Origin: Buchnera aphidicola (Aphis gossypii)
Lineage (GTDB): Bacteria > Pseudomonadota > Gammaproteobacteria > Enterobacterales > Enterobacteriaceae
DNA: 64,000 nucleotides
Reading direction: 5' to 3'
Assembly: GCF_013394915.1 (NCBI RefSeq)
Contig: NZ_CP056771.1
Coordinates: forward strand, 62,001 to 126,000
In this document: positions 56,138 to 64,000 of the stretch, in pieces
Layout: each line of letters starts with the position of its first letter
Numbering within the stretch: position 1 is the first letter of the stretch
Translations under genes and position numbers: made by a program
The notes under the pieces: model-generated
Told to the model about the DNA's origin: nothing
The model's database searches: none
The model's input: only the letters and a program-made list of their open reading frames with translations

Positions 56138-57495
56138 TGCAATTTAAATACGATAAATTATTTGATAAAATTGCTTCCTTTGAGAATAAAATAAATAGTC
56201 TTTCCGAATGTGTTATGTATGGATATGTAATCAGTATACATGGTTCAGTATTAGAGGTAACAGGTTTACAAGCTCCGATTGGAGCTGAATGTATTATCGA
56301 AAAAATAATAGACGAAAAGATTTTAAATATTTCAGCTCAAGTTATGAATTTCAAAAAGGGAAAAACATTATTGTTTTCTTTTGAAGAAACCTACGGTATT
56401 TTGCCTGGTGCTAAAGTTTTTTTAAAGATATCTAGAAAAATGCATCCTTTATTTAGAAAAGTTCCACTAGGTATGAATTTATTAGGAAGAGTATTAAATG
56501 CTAAAGGACGTGCATTAGATAAACTATCTGAATTAGATTCGAAATGTTTTAAAGTCGTAGAAAACAAACGCATTAATCCGTTGAATAGAAAACCAATTAA
56601 TGAAATCCTGGATACAGGAATACGAGCAATAAATGGGCTACTAACTATTGGAAAAGGCCAAAGAATAGGAATTTTTTCAAGCTCAGGAATTGGAAAAAGT
56701 GTTCTTCTAGGTATGATGGCAAAATATACGAAAGCAGATGTAGTAGTTATTGGATTAATCGGAGAAAGAGGAAGGGAAGTTAAAGATTTTATAGAAAATA
56801 TATTAGGATTAGATGGTTTATCAAAATCTGTAGTAATAGCAGCTCCAGCAGATACTTCGCCTTTATTGCAAATAGAAGCCGCATCATATGTTACAACTAT
56901 AGCTGAATATTTTCGCGATAAAGATAAAAATGTTTTGCTAATTATGGATTCATTAACTCGTTATGCAATGGCTCAAAGAGAAGTTTCTTTATCTTTAGGT
57001 GAATTACCAGTTTCTCGAGGATATCCATCTTCTGTTTTTTTTAAAATTCCTGCTTTAGTAGAACGATCAGGAAATACAGATAACAAAGGATCTATTACTT
57101 CATTTTATACAGTTTTAACTGAAAACAATGAAGATCAAGATCCTGTTGCACATATTTGTCGTTCTATACTTGATGGGCATATTGTTTTATCTCGCTATTA
57201 TGCAGATTTAGGGCATTATCCTGCTATTGATATAGAATCTTCTATCAGTCGTGTTATGCCTGAGATTATTACCCCAGAACAATATTCAAAAGCTTGCTAT
57301 TTTAAAAAGTTAGTAGCTTCGTATCAAAGAAATAAAGATCTCATTAATATTGGGGCTTACGTTAAAGGAAATGATTTAATTTTAGATGATGCCATAAAAA
57401 AATGGACAAATTTAGAAAAATTTTTACAACAAACACCGTCAGAAAAAAGTAATTATTTAGTTTCTTGTGAAAGTTTAAACAAAATATTTAGTTAA
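56137..57495 (+). CDS. fliI: Flagellar type III export ATPase FliI
   Basis: Hexameric ATPase energising flagellar export. The ATG at 56137, overlapping the fliH stop, gives 452 aa (E. coli 457). Walker A GIFSSSGIGKSVLLG near residues 170-184, Walker B VLLIMDSLTRYAMAQRE near 266 and the catalytic Glu in IGLIGERGREVKDF are intact. VPLGMNLLGRVLNAKGRALD marks the N-terminal barrel junction. Full conservation of this enzyme contrasts with decay in FliG and FliM. Confidence 0.97.
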   Translation: MQFKYDKLFDKIASFENKINSLSECVMYGYVISIHGSVLEVTGLQAPIGAECIIEKIIDEKILNISAQVMNFKKGKTLLFSFEETYGILPGAKVFLKISRKMHPLFRKVPLGMNLLGRVLNAKGRALDKLSELDSKCFKVVENKRINPLNRKPINEILDTGIRAINGLLTIGKGQRIGIFSSSGIGKSVLLGMMAKYTKADVVVIGLIGERGREVKDFIENILGLDGLSKSVVIAAPADTSPLLQIEAASYVTTIAEYFRDKDKNVLLIMDSLTRYAMAQREVSLSLGELPVSRGYPSSVFFKIPALVERSGNTDNKGSITSFYTVLTENNEDQDPVAHICRSILDGHIVLSRYYADLGHYPAIDIESSISRVMPEIITPEQYSKACYFKKLVASYQRNKDLINIGAYVKGNDLILDDAIKKWTNLEKFLQQTPSEKSNYLVSCESLNKIFS

Positions 57496-57546
57496 ATTAT
57501 TTTATTTTTACATTTATTAATTTTTTCATATTTAATAGGATATATT

Positions 57547-58007
57547 ATGAAATATAAAAAAATTTTATTTTCTGTTTTGGAAAACATAGAAGAAAAAAAA
57601 ATAAAACAAAAAACAATTTATATTAAAAATTTACATGTTGAAAAAAAAAACATATTCAACAATTAAAGTTATTAATTAATTTTAGAAATGAATATGTTAC
57701 GAAATTAAATATCAATGTAAAATTAGGCATGCCTATATATCATTGGAAAATATATAAAAATTTTATTTTCATGTTATATGTTGCGATTGAAGAAAACAAT
57801 AATATTGTTAAAAAATATAAAACAAAAATTAAAAAAAGTATAAATCAATGGTTTCAACATCATATTAAATTAAAAACTTGGAATTATTTAAATCAAAAAA
57901 ATTTAATATCTTTTAAAAAGCATCGTATTTTAGAAGAAAATATTATTAACGATGAATTTTCTCAATTTAAATTTTTTAAAAAAGGTAGTTATTATGATCT
58001 TAAGTAG
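57547..58007 (+). pseudogene. fliJ: fliJ with a one-base frameshift in a poly(A) run
   Basis: Export chaperone/stalk protein FliJ, about 153 aa if read through (E. coli 147). The frame opens at 57547, and a run of ten A at 57641-57650 shifts it to a stop at 57664. Adding one A restores a continuous coiled-coil protein (HIQQLKLLINFRNEY onward) to 58007. RNA polymerase slippage at long A tracts is known to rescue such genes in Buchnera, so a functional minority product is plausible. It lies between fliI and fliK, whose start at 57994 overlaps its end. Confidence 0.85.
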
Positions 58008-59118
58008 TCTCGATAACATAGAATTAAAAAGTAATGTTTTATTAAGTTCAGATCATAATTTTTCTCACGATGTTCTCGGTTTTGATTTATACCAAGCTAT
58101 TTTTAATGAATGTAAAAAAAATTTATTAAATAAAGAAATTAAGTTTGATAATATTTCTACAAAAAAAAAGAAAAAAGACAATCAAAATATTACATCTATT
58201 AATTTTTTAGTGAATAATCTTTTGAACGTTTTCAATAAAAAAAATATAAAAAGTAATTTTTATATCAAAAAAAATATTAACGTCAAAACACAAAAAAAAA
58301 AGATAGATAAAAATCTTAAGTTAAAATTTTATTCTTCCTCAAAAAATAAAAATAAAATTGATATAGAAGAAAATAGAGAAAAAATTAAAATATTTAAAAA
58401 CAACGCAACGTTAAAAAATTTAATAAACATTAAAAATAAGTATTTTCCAATTTGTAATGATAATATTATTAATTATTTTAAAAAATTTTATAAGCAAAGT
58501 AACTTTAGCGAGATTAATAATTTAAAAGTTTTTAAAAATAAAAAAAATTCTATTAAAGAAAGTAAAGATTCTATATTTTTTAAAAATTATACAAATAATA
58601 CATCAAATACGTCAGTTGCTAAAAATATATATAAAAATCAAAATTTTATTTATGAGATAAATTCCTTAAAAAAAATAGATAAAAGTCATTTTTTTGAACT
58701 AAATAAAAAATCAATGTTTTTTTTAAATAACGAAAAAAGTGTTCAGTGGAAAAAAGCAATTAGCCAACAAATTTTATTATCTATTTCTCATAAAGAAAAC
58801 AAAGCTGAAATTCGTTTAGAACCAATATTTCTTGGTGCAATACATGTAAAAATTAAAATAAAAAATAATCAAGCACAACTGAAATTGATTTCAGATCATA
58901 TAGAAGTTAAAAATTTTTTAAATAACTGTATTCCGTTTTTGCATAATTCTTTGATAAAAAATGGTATTTTTTTAAAAAAAGTTGATATTTATGATTCTTT
59001 TGGTTCTAAAAAAAATCAAAATTTATCTTTTTCAAAAAATATACCTAGAATGTCTAATAAAATTAAAAAATTTTATGAAAATTCAAAACAAAAAACATTT
59101 ATTGATATGTATGTTTAA
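57994..59118 (+). CDS. fliK: Flagellar hook-length control protein FliK
   Basis: Secreted ruler that sets hook length and switches export specificity. The ATG at 57994 follows AAAGGT and gives 374 aa (E. coli about 375). Residues up to about 240 are Lys/Asn-rich, low in similarity and run through many A tracts. The conserved C-terminal domain is clear: WKKAISQQILLSISHKENKA, then EIRLEPIFLGAIHVKIKI and a final helix. The specificity-switch domain is therefore kept while the spacer is degenerate. Confidence 0.85.
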   Translation: MILSSLDNIELKSNVLLSSDHNFSHDVLGFDLYQAIFNECKKNLLNKEIKFDNISTKKKKKDNQNITSINFLVNNLLNVFNKKNIKSNFYIKKNINVKTQKKKIDKNLKLKFYSSSKNKNKIDIEENREKIKIFKNNATLKNLINIKNKYFPICNDNIINYFKKFYKQSNFSEINNLKVFKNKKNSIKESKDSIFFKNYTNNTSNTSVAKNIYKNQNFIYEINSLKKIDKSHFFELNKKSMFFLNNEKSVQWKKAISQQILLSISHKENKAEIRLEPIFLGAIHVKIKIKNNQAQLKLISDHIEVKNFLNNCIPFLHNSLIKNGIFLKKVDIYDSFGSKKNQNLSFSKNIPRMSNKIKKFYENSKQKTFIDMYV

Positions 59119-59219
59119 TATTATATAAATGTATAATTAAAATTTTTATTAATTTTAAAACTTAAAAAACAAGTTTTAACATAACTTTTAATCACTTTTA
59201 CCTATAAGGTATATAATAA

Positions 59220-60122
59220 ATGGGCAAAAGTAACAGTTTGAATATTATAAATAAAATAACTAATAAAGAAAAAGAAATAAATAATATTTTTAGTATAAAA
59301 GAAATTAAAGTATTAGAGGAAATCAATAAAAAATTTATAGAAAAAATAACAACATATTTTTCAAATTTTATTAAAAATAATGTAAAATTTAATATTTTTT
59401 CTATTAAAATTAATACGTATATAAATAACGAACAAGATATTAAATATTTACTCTCCACTAAAACAGAAATATTAAATTTGAATAAGAAACTCTTTATATT
59501 TTTTTCAGACAATTTGTTATCTGTTTTTATAGATCTATTATTCGGAGGAAATGGTGTTTGCAGAGAAAAAATCAATCAAAATAGAAATTTAACGTATATA
59601 GAAGAAATCACTAATAAAAAAATTTTAAAAATTATTTTTAGTACTTATTGCAAATTTTTTGAAAAAATTTTTTCTATTGATATAAATACTTGTTATACAG
59701 AAATTGTTAATATTAAAAAAGATATTGTTTTAAAAGAAAATTATATCACCAATTATTTTGACTTGAGTTTAAATGGTATAAAGGTTTTTTTTAGTATATT
59801 ATTACCTGTTTCTGTAATTAAAAAATATTTTCAGGAGCTCAATCCTTCGAAAAGAAATTCAAAAGATTTAACACAACGTATAGATTTTGAAAAAAATTTT
59901 CCTATCTTTCATCTACATGATATTGAATTGAAAGTTATTATAAAGTTAATAACATCTTCTCAAAAAAAATATAATAGTTTATCTGTAGGAGATATTTTAA
60001 TAGTAGAAAATCCTGAAAAAGTCATTGCTTATATAGAAAAAATACCTATATTTTTAGGTTGTTATAAAAATTTTAATAAAAAATCAGTTATTTTTTTCAA
60101 AAAATTCATATATAAAATATAA
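59220..60122 (+). CDS. fliM: Flagellar C-ring protein FliM without CheY-binding motif
   Basis: C-ring component that bridges FliG and FliN. 300 aa (E. coli 334). The N-terminal CheY-binding segment (E. coli LSQAEIDALL) is absent. The middle domain keeps the FliG-contact motif LFGGNG (GGxG) near residue 109, and the C-terminal SpoA-like domain has LSVGDILIVENPEKVIAYI. AAGGT precedes the start. E. coli has fliL just upstream; here the 101-base gap holds no gene. Confidence 0.9.
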   Translation: MGKSNSLNIINKITNKEKEINNIFSIKEIKVLEEINKKFIEKITTYFSNFIKNNVKFNIFSIKINTYINNEQDIKYLLSTKTEILNLNKKLFIFFSDNLLSVFIDLLFGGNGVCREKINQNRNLTYIEEITNKKILKIIFSTYCKFFEKIFSIDINTCYTEIVNIKKDIVLKENYITNYFDLSLNGIKVFFSILLPVSVIKKYFQELNPSKRNSKDLTQRIDFEKNFPIFHLHDIELKVIIKLITSSQKKYNSLSVGDILIVENPEKVIAYIEKIPIFLGCYKNFNKKSVIFFKKFIYKI

Positions 60123-60148
60123 ATCTGTATTAATGTGAGGAGTTTTTA

Positions 60149-60511
60149 ATGAATAAATTAAAAAAAAAACATAATCCTGAAAAAGTTGATCATCCTATAA
60201 ATAATGTAAATAATGTAGATATTACGAAAAAAAATAATTTCGAAAAGCCAATATCTTTTAGTTCTAATGAAAAAAAAGATAAAAAAGAAATAATATTTGA
60301 TATACCAGTTGATATAACTATAGAATTAGGTAAATCTAGAATCAAAATAAAAGAACTTTTAAATTTTTCAAAAGGTAGTATGCTTTTTTTGAATCAAAAA
60401 AAAGAAGATCCACTGAAAATTTTTGCAAATGGTCTATTAGTAGCTTTTGGTGAAATTGTTGTATCCCAAAATACATATGGTGTAAGAATTATTAGTATAA
60501 AAAATTCTTAA
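60149..60511 (+). CDS. fliN: Flagellar C-ring protein FliN
   Basis: C-ring subunit that docks FliH-FliI. 120 aa (E. coli 137). The SpoA core is conserved: [21 protein letters not shown] near residues 49-69 and [20 protein letters not shown], which includes the valine patch known to contact FliH. The N-terminus is Lys/Asn-rich, and the E. coli C-terminal tail after YGVRI is missing. GAGGAG precedes the start, 26 bases after fliM. Confidence 0.92.
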   Translation: MNKLKKKHNPEKVDHPINNVNNVDITKKNNFEKPISFSSNEKKDKKEIIFDIPVDITIELGKSRIKIKELLNFSKGSMLFLNQKKEDPLKIFANGLLVAFGEIVVSQNTYGVRIISIKNS

Positions 60512-60540
60512 AATACTATGAATTAATAAATTTAAATTTT

Positions 60541-61677
60541 ATGAAAAACAATATTGAATCACAGTTAAAATTAAGTAGTTATCAATCAGTGTTTGATAAT
60601 ATAAATTTTTTTCAAATAGCTACTTCATTAGCTCAGATAATATTATTGATATTATTTTTAAGTTGGATTGTAAAAAAAATTTCATTTAAAAGAAATAAAA
60701 AAAATTTTTATATAAATATGATAGAAAAAATATCAATAGGACCCAATGAGTCTATTATTATGATAGAAGTGCAACAGGTTAAATTAATATTAGGTGTAAC
60801 AAAAAATAATGTTACTCATTTACATACATTAACATCTCAATTAAAAGACCAGTCGCCTAGCAAAGAAGAAAAAATTATGTTTCCAAAAAAAAATTTTTAT
60901 GATTCTTTCAAAAATCTGACCAAAATATTTTTGAAAAAAGTAATATTATTTCGAGCTATTTCATTTTTATTTTTATTATTATTTTGTCCTTTAGTGTACG
61001 CAGATATACCTGGTCCAGTAATTCATAATTTAAATGATGGTACACAAACTTGGTCTTTGCCTATACAAACTTTAGTTTTTTTAACTGCTCTTACTTTTCT
61101 TCCAGCCTGTCTTTTAATGATGACTAGTTTTACACGTATCATTATTGTTTTTGGGTTATTAAGAAATGCTTTAGGAACTCCATATGCTCCGACTAATCAA
61201 ATATTGTTAGGTTTGGCGCTTTTTTTAACGTTTTTTATTATGTCTCCAACTTTTGAAAAAGTTTATCAAGAAGCTTATCTTCCTTTCAGCAAGGAAGAGA
61301 TTAATATGGATGAAGCTATTTTAAAAGGCTCAGTTCCGCTAAAAAAATTTATGTTAAATCAAACAAGAACATCTGATTTAGAATTATTTTCGAAAATAGC
61401 CCATATTTCTTACTATAAAGATAAAAATTCCATACCTATGCGAATTTTATTACCCTCTTTTATTACCAGTGAGTTAAAAACAGCTTTTCAAATTGGTTTT
61501 ACTATATTTATACCTTTTTTAATTATTGACTTAGTTATTGCTAGTGTTTTAATGGCTCTTGGTATGATGATGGTTCCACCTTCAACGATTTCTTTGCCTT
61601 TCAAATTAATGTTATTTGTATTAGTAGATGGGTGGCAATTGTTGATAACTTCGCTATCTCAAAGTTTTAATATTTAA
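60541..61677 (+). CDS. fliP: FliO-FliP fusion, flagellar export gate
   Basis: 378-aa protein joining a FliO-like part and FliP. Residues 24-46 form a membrane segment followed by the FliO soluble region ([20 protein letters not shown], near 61-80). An internal FliP-type signal sequence (about 131-154, ending VYADIPG) precedes a full Fli[21 protein letters not shown] and [16 protein letters not shown]. FliP is 245 aa and separate in E. coli. Related Buchnera proteins of similar length are described as fliP. An internal ATG at 60877 with an upstream AAAGAAG could also make FliP alone. Confidence 0.9.
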   Translation: MKNNIESQLKLSSYQSVFDNINFFQIATSLAQIILLILFLSWIVKKISFKRNKKNFYINMIEKISIGPNESIIMIEVQQVKLILGVTKNNVTHLHTLTSQLKDQSPSKEEKIMFPKKNFYDSFKNLTKIFLKKVILFRAISFLFLLLFCPLVYADIPGPVIHNLNDGTQTWSLPIQTLVFLTALTFLPACLLMMTSFTRIIIVFGLLRNALGTPYAPTNQILLGLALFLTFFIMSPTFEKVYQEAYLPFSKEEINMDEAILKGSVPLKKFMLNQTRTSDLELFSKIAHISYYKDKNSIPMRILLPSFITSELKTAFQIGFTIFIPFLIIDLVIASVLMALGMMMVPPSTISLPFKLMLFVLVDGWQLLITSLSQSFNI

Positions 61678-61695
61678 TTTTTAATGGAATTTTTT

Positions 61696-61965
61696 ATGAC
61701 TCCTGAATATGTAATGGTTTTATTTAGTCAAGCTATGAAAGTTGCATTGATGATTTCATCTCCGTTATTGTTATCTGCCTTAATTAGCGGTTTAATTATT
61801 AGTATATTACAAGCAGCTACGCAAGTAAATGAACAAACTCTTTCATTTATTCCTAAAATAATTTCTATTTTATCTGTCATTGCTATCCTTGGTCCTTGGA
61901 TGTTGGGTGTTATGTTAGATTATATGCATAACTTATTTGATAATATACCAGCAGTTATAAAATAA
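61696..61965 (+). CDS. fliQ: Flagellar export gate protein FliQ
   Basis: Small two-helix subunit of the export gate. The ATG at 61696 gives MTPEYVMVLFSQAMKVALM and 89 aa, the E. coli length; an in-frame ATG at 61684 would add four residues. ISGLIISILQAATQVNEQTL is the diagnostic block. Overlaps fliR by one base (TAATG). Confidence 0.95.
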   Translation: MTPEYVMVLFSQAMKVALMISSPLLLSALISGLIISILQAATQVNEQTLSFIPKIISILSVIAILGPWMLGVMLDYMHNLFDNIPAVIK

Positions 61966-62744
61966 TGTTAACATTTAACAATTTACAATTAATAACGATT
62001 ATTAGTAACTTTTTTTTTCCATTAGTGCGTATTTTGGCATTTTTTTCAACCGTTCCAGTTTTTAACGATTATCATGTAAATAAAAGCACTAAAATAGTTT
62101 TATCTGTATTAATCAGTTGGATTATATCTCCATTTTTACCTCAAATAAAAATAGAACTATTTTCTTTATCTGGCTTATTGGTTTTATTAGAACAGATTTT
62201 AATTGGAGTTACTTTAGGATTTACTTGTCAATTTTTATTCGCGACGATTAATTTTTCAGGAGAATTAATAGGTCTTCAGATGGGTTTATCTTTCGCAACG
62301 TTTTTTAATGCAAATAATAATATTGGTGTTTCTGTGACATCTCGATTATTAAATATTTTAATGTTATCTTTCTTTTTGTCGATTAATGCACATCTTTATT
62401 TAATATCTATATTAATTCATAGTTTTCATAGCATACCGATTAATATTATTTGTTTTAATAATAGTATTTTTTTTAGTTTATTAAAATTTTCCAGTAATAT
62501 TTTTCTAAATAGCATAATGCTGATTTTTCCAATTATAATCTTTTTATTGTTATCTAGTTTGATAATGAGTATTTTGAATCGTTTATCGCCTCAAATATCT
62601 ATTTTCTCTATTGGTTTTCCATTAAATTTGTTAATAGGGATATTAATGTTATATTATTTAATGTTGATTTCTTTTCCTGTTTTTAGTTATTTATTTAATC
62701 AATTAGTATTATTTTTATCAAATACTTTTTTAAAATTACAGTAA
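61965..62744 (+). CDS. fliR: Flagellar export gate protein FliR
   Basis: Polytopic subunit of the export gate, 259 aa (E. coli 261). Hydrophobic with about six segments. Conserved stretches are VRILAFFSTVPVFND near the N-terminus, LIGVTLGFTCQFLFATINFSGE and LSPQISIFSIGFPLNLLIGI near the end. Last gene of the fli cluster; no flhB is attached. Confidence 0.94.
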   Translation: MLTFNNLQLITIISNFFFPLVRILAFFSTVPVFNDYHVNKSTKIVLSVLISWIISPFLPQIKIELFSLSGLLVLLEQILIGVTLGFTCQFLFATINFSGELIGLQMGLSFATFFNANNNIGVSVTSRLLNILMLSFFLSINAHLYLISILIHSFHSIPINIICFNNSIFFSLLKFSSNIFLNSIMLIFPIIIFLLLSSLIMSILNRLSPQISIFSIGFPLNLLIGILMLYYLMLISFPVFSYLFNQLVLFLSNTFLKLQ

Positions 62745-62760
62745 ATTATTTATATATTGA

Positions 62761-62791
62761 TAAAGTATAATTTAATGTAAATTATACTTTA
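62761..62791. terminator. Hairpin between fliR and rpmG
   Basis: A 14-bp A/T-rich perfect stem (62761-62774 with 62778-62791) with a three-base loop lies between the convergent fliR and rpmG genes. Likely end of the flagellar transcript, though the following tail is not a pure T run. Confidence 0.55.
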
Positions 62792-62845
62792 GTTAAAATA
62801 ACATTCTTTAAAATCAACTTTTTAAATTTTATTTAAAATTTTTTA

Positions 62846-63013
62846 TTATTTAATCTTTCCTTCATGGTATAATACATGTTTGCGAATAGTTGGATCATAT
62901 TTTTTTAACACTAACTTGTCAGGTGTATTTCTTTTGTTTTTAGTGGTAGTATAATAATGTCCTGTCCCTGATGAAGAAATCATTTTTATTTTTTCTCTAT
63001 TTTTTTTAGCCAT
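62846..63013 (-). CDS. rpmG: 50S ribosomal protein L33
   Basis: Small ribosomal protein of 55 aa, as in E. coli. [19 protein letters not shown], then [21 protein letters not shown] and the C-terminus HEGKIK match L33. It has no Cys, so it is the zinc-free form. An AAGGG site precedes the start. It follows rpmB by 9 bases in the same order as E. coli rpmB-rpmG. Confidence 0.96.
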   Translation of the reverse strand: MAKKNREKIKMISSSGTGHYYTTTKNKRNTPDKLVLKKYDPTIRKHVLYHEGKIK

Positions 63014-63022
63014 GTTGTACCC

Positions 63023-63250
63023 TTATTTTTTATTTTTTATTTTTTTTATGATTGATTCTATCCCATTTTTATCAATACAACGCATTCCGTGAGTTGAAAT
63101 ACGCAACTTAATAAATCTTTTTTTTTCTGGAATCCAAAAACGATGATTTTGAATATTTGGTAAAAATTTTCTTTTTGTTGCATTTAAAGCATGTGATCGA
63201 TTATTACCAATCATACGTTTTTTTCCTGTAACTTGACATATACGAGACAT
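63023..63250 (-). CDS. rpmB: 50S ribosomal protein L28
   Basis: Large-subunit protein, 75 aa (E. coli 78). [20 protein letters not shown] at the N-terminus and [20 protein letters not shown] are the family blocks. AGGAAGAA precedes the start. First gene of rpmB-rpmG. Confidence 0.97.
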   Translation of the reverse strand: MSRICQVTGKKRMIGNNRSHALNATKRKFLPNIQNHRFWIPEKKRFIKLRISTHGMRCIDKNGIESIIKKIKNKK

Positions 63251-63475
63251 ATAAAATTCTTCCTAGAGTAAATTTTGACTATCTTATAAAGAATAATAAA
63301 TAATATACTAATATAATATATATTAATTTAATTATATATATTTTAAATTATTTTATTTTGAAAACAAATAAATTTAGATAATTTATTTAAAAAGTGTATT
63401 TTTTTAGAAAAATTAATATAATATGAAATTTTATATTTTTAAGTGTTAATTAATATTTAATTTAGGATCATTCTT

Positions 63476-64000
63476 ATGAATGTATATCAGAGATATTTAT
63501 CTAAATCTTTGATTTTTTTTTCTGGTTTATTGTTTTTAATAATATTATTATTAGAAAGCAATTTTGGATTTAAATTGTTTTTTAATATTACTAATTATTT
63601 TTTTTTAGGATTCAAAACAGAAAAAATATCAGGAAATTGGCGTGATTTTACATTAAAAAATATTACTTTTAATTTTTTTCATGCATCTATTAAAGCTGAT
63701 AGAATTCATATATTAATTAATCCAGCATCTATATTAAGCGTGCATAAGATTTTTAAAAATATTGAAATAAAAAACTTAATTTTTTCGTTTGATGAAAATA
63801 ATTTTTTCTCTTTAAAAAAAGAGTATTTTAAAAAAAATTCATTAGAAAAAAATATTTTTTTTAATAATTGTATTATTTTAAAAAAAATACATTTTAATAA
63901 AATTTTATTCAAATCAAAAAGTTCGCATATGATCTTGTTCAATGTGCATAGTGGATTAAAATTAATTAATAATAATTTTACTATACTTAATACTCATGTT
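63476..64000 (+). CDS. tamB: Translocation and assembly module protein TamB, 5' part
   Basis: First 175 codons of a protein continuing past the window end. A membrane anchor (about residues 10-27) is followed by SGNWRDFTLKNITFNFFHASIK, which lines up with the E. coli TamB N-terminus (TGGWRDLTLSDVRYE), and by a repeated beta-type pattern. AGGA lies 9 bases before the ATG. E. coli has tamA immediately upstream; here rpmB is next and the 225-bp gap has no ORF. TamB spans the periplasm and moves lipids or assists outer-membrane proteins. Confidence 0.8.
   Translation, partial: MNVYQRYLSKSLIFFSGLLFLIILLLESNFGFKLFFNITNYFFLGFKTEKISGNWRDFTLKNITFNFFHASIKADRIHILINPASILSVHKIFKNIEIKNLIFSFDENNFFSLKKEYFKKNSLEKNIFFNNCIILKKIHFNKILFKSKSSHMILFNVHSGLKLINNNFTILNTHV

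Noticed and set aside
57729..58007. Separate small gene in the fliJ region
   Set aside because: It is the 3' part of fliJ in the shifted frame; joining across the A run gives one FliJ-length product.
63706..63942. 78-codon minus-strand ORF inside tamB
   Set aside because: Antisense to the TamB frame, composed of Lys/Phe/Ile runs typical of random A/T-rich ORFs, with no recognisable motif.

Overview
This window is a stretch of the chromosome of an obligate insect endosymbiont, almost certainly Buchnera aphidicola of aphids. The evidence is strong A+T bias, very A/T-rich codon use, near full-length E. coli-like core genes, and gene order that follows enterobacterial operons with many single-gene deletions. 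Seven tRNA genes lack an encoded CCA end. Essential-amino-acid genes (met, arg) and a flagellar set without visible filament, stator or chemotaxis genes are retained. No insertion sequence, prophage, CRISPR array, rRNA operon, replication origin or horizontally acquired island was seen. I could not name the host aphid or strain. No new multi-gene system was found.

Layout. 1-11.7 kb: ftsY, rpoH, glmS-glmU, yigL, divergent metR/metE, purH and hupA. 12.4-24.7 kb: the rpoC-rpoB-rplL-rplJ-rplA-rplK-nusG-secE block and four tRNAs on the minus strand, in E. coli order but without tufB. 24.8-34.7 kb: murB, metF, divergent argE/argCBGH, yibN, secB and cysE. 34.7-44 kb: the macromolecular synthesis operon rpsU-dnaG-rpoD, then tsaD, ribB, a kinase-only hldE, cca and uppP. 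44-52.2 kb: crr-ptsI-ptsH-cysK (PTS phosphotransfer and cysteine synthesis), ligA, tRNA-Lys/Val, gltX and tRNA-Ala. 52.3-62.7 kb: fliE, then fliFGHIJK-fliMN-fliO/P-fliQR. 62.8-64 kb: rpmG, rpmB and the start of tamB, which runs off the window.

How it fits together. The window supplies methionine and arginine biosynthesis for the host, cysteine synthesis from serine (CysE with CysK), purine salvage through PurH, cell-wall precursors (GlmS, GlmU, MurB, UppP), glucose-type PTS energy coupling, and core transcription and translation. The flagellar genes encode the MS ring, rod junction, C-ring and type III export gate. The parts needed for rotation or steering are eroded: the FliG torque residues, the FliM CheY-binding motif and FliL. 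That fits an export basal body rather than a motile flagellum. The most notable lesions are a one-base frameshift in a poly(A) run of fliJ, a FliO-FliP fusion, loss of the HldE adenylyltransferase domain, a degenerate HD domain in Cca, and a D-to-N change in a HAD motif of YigL.
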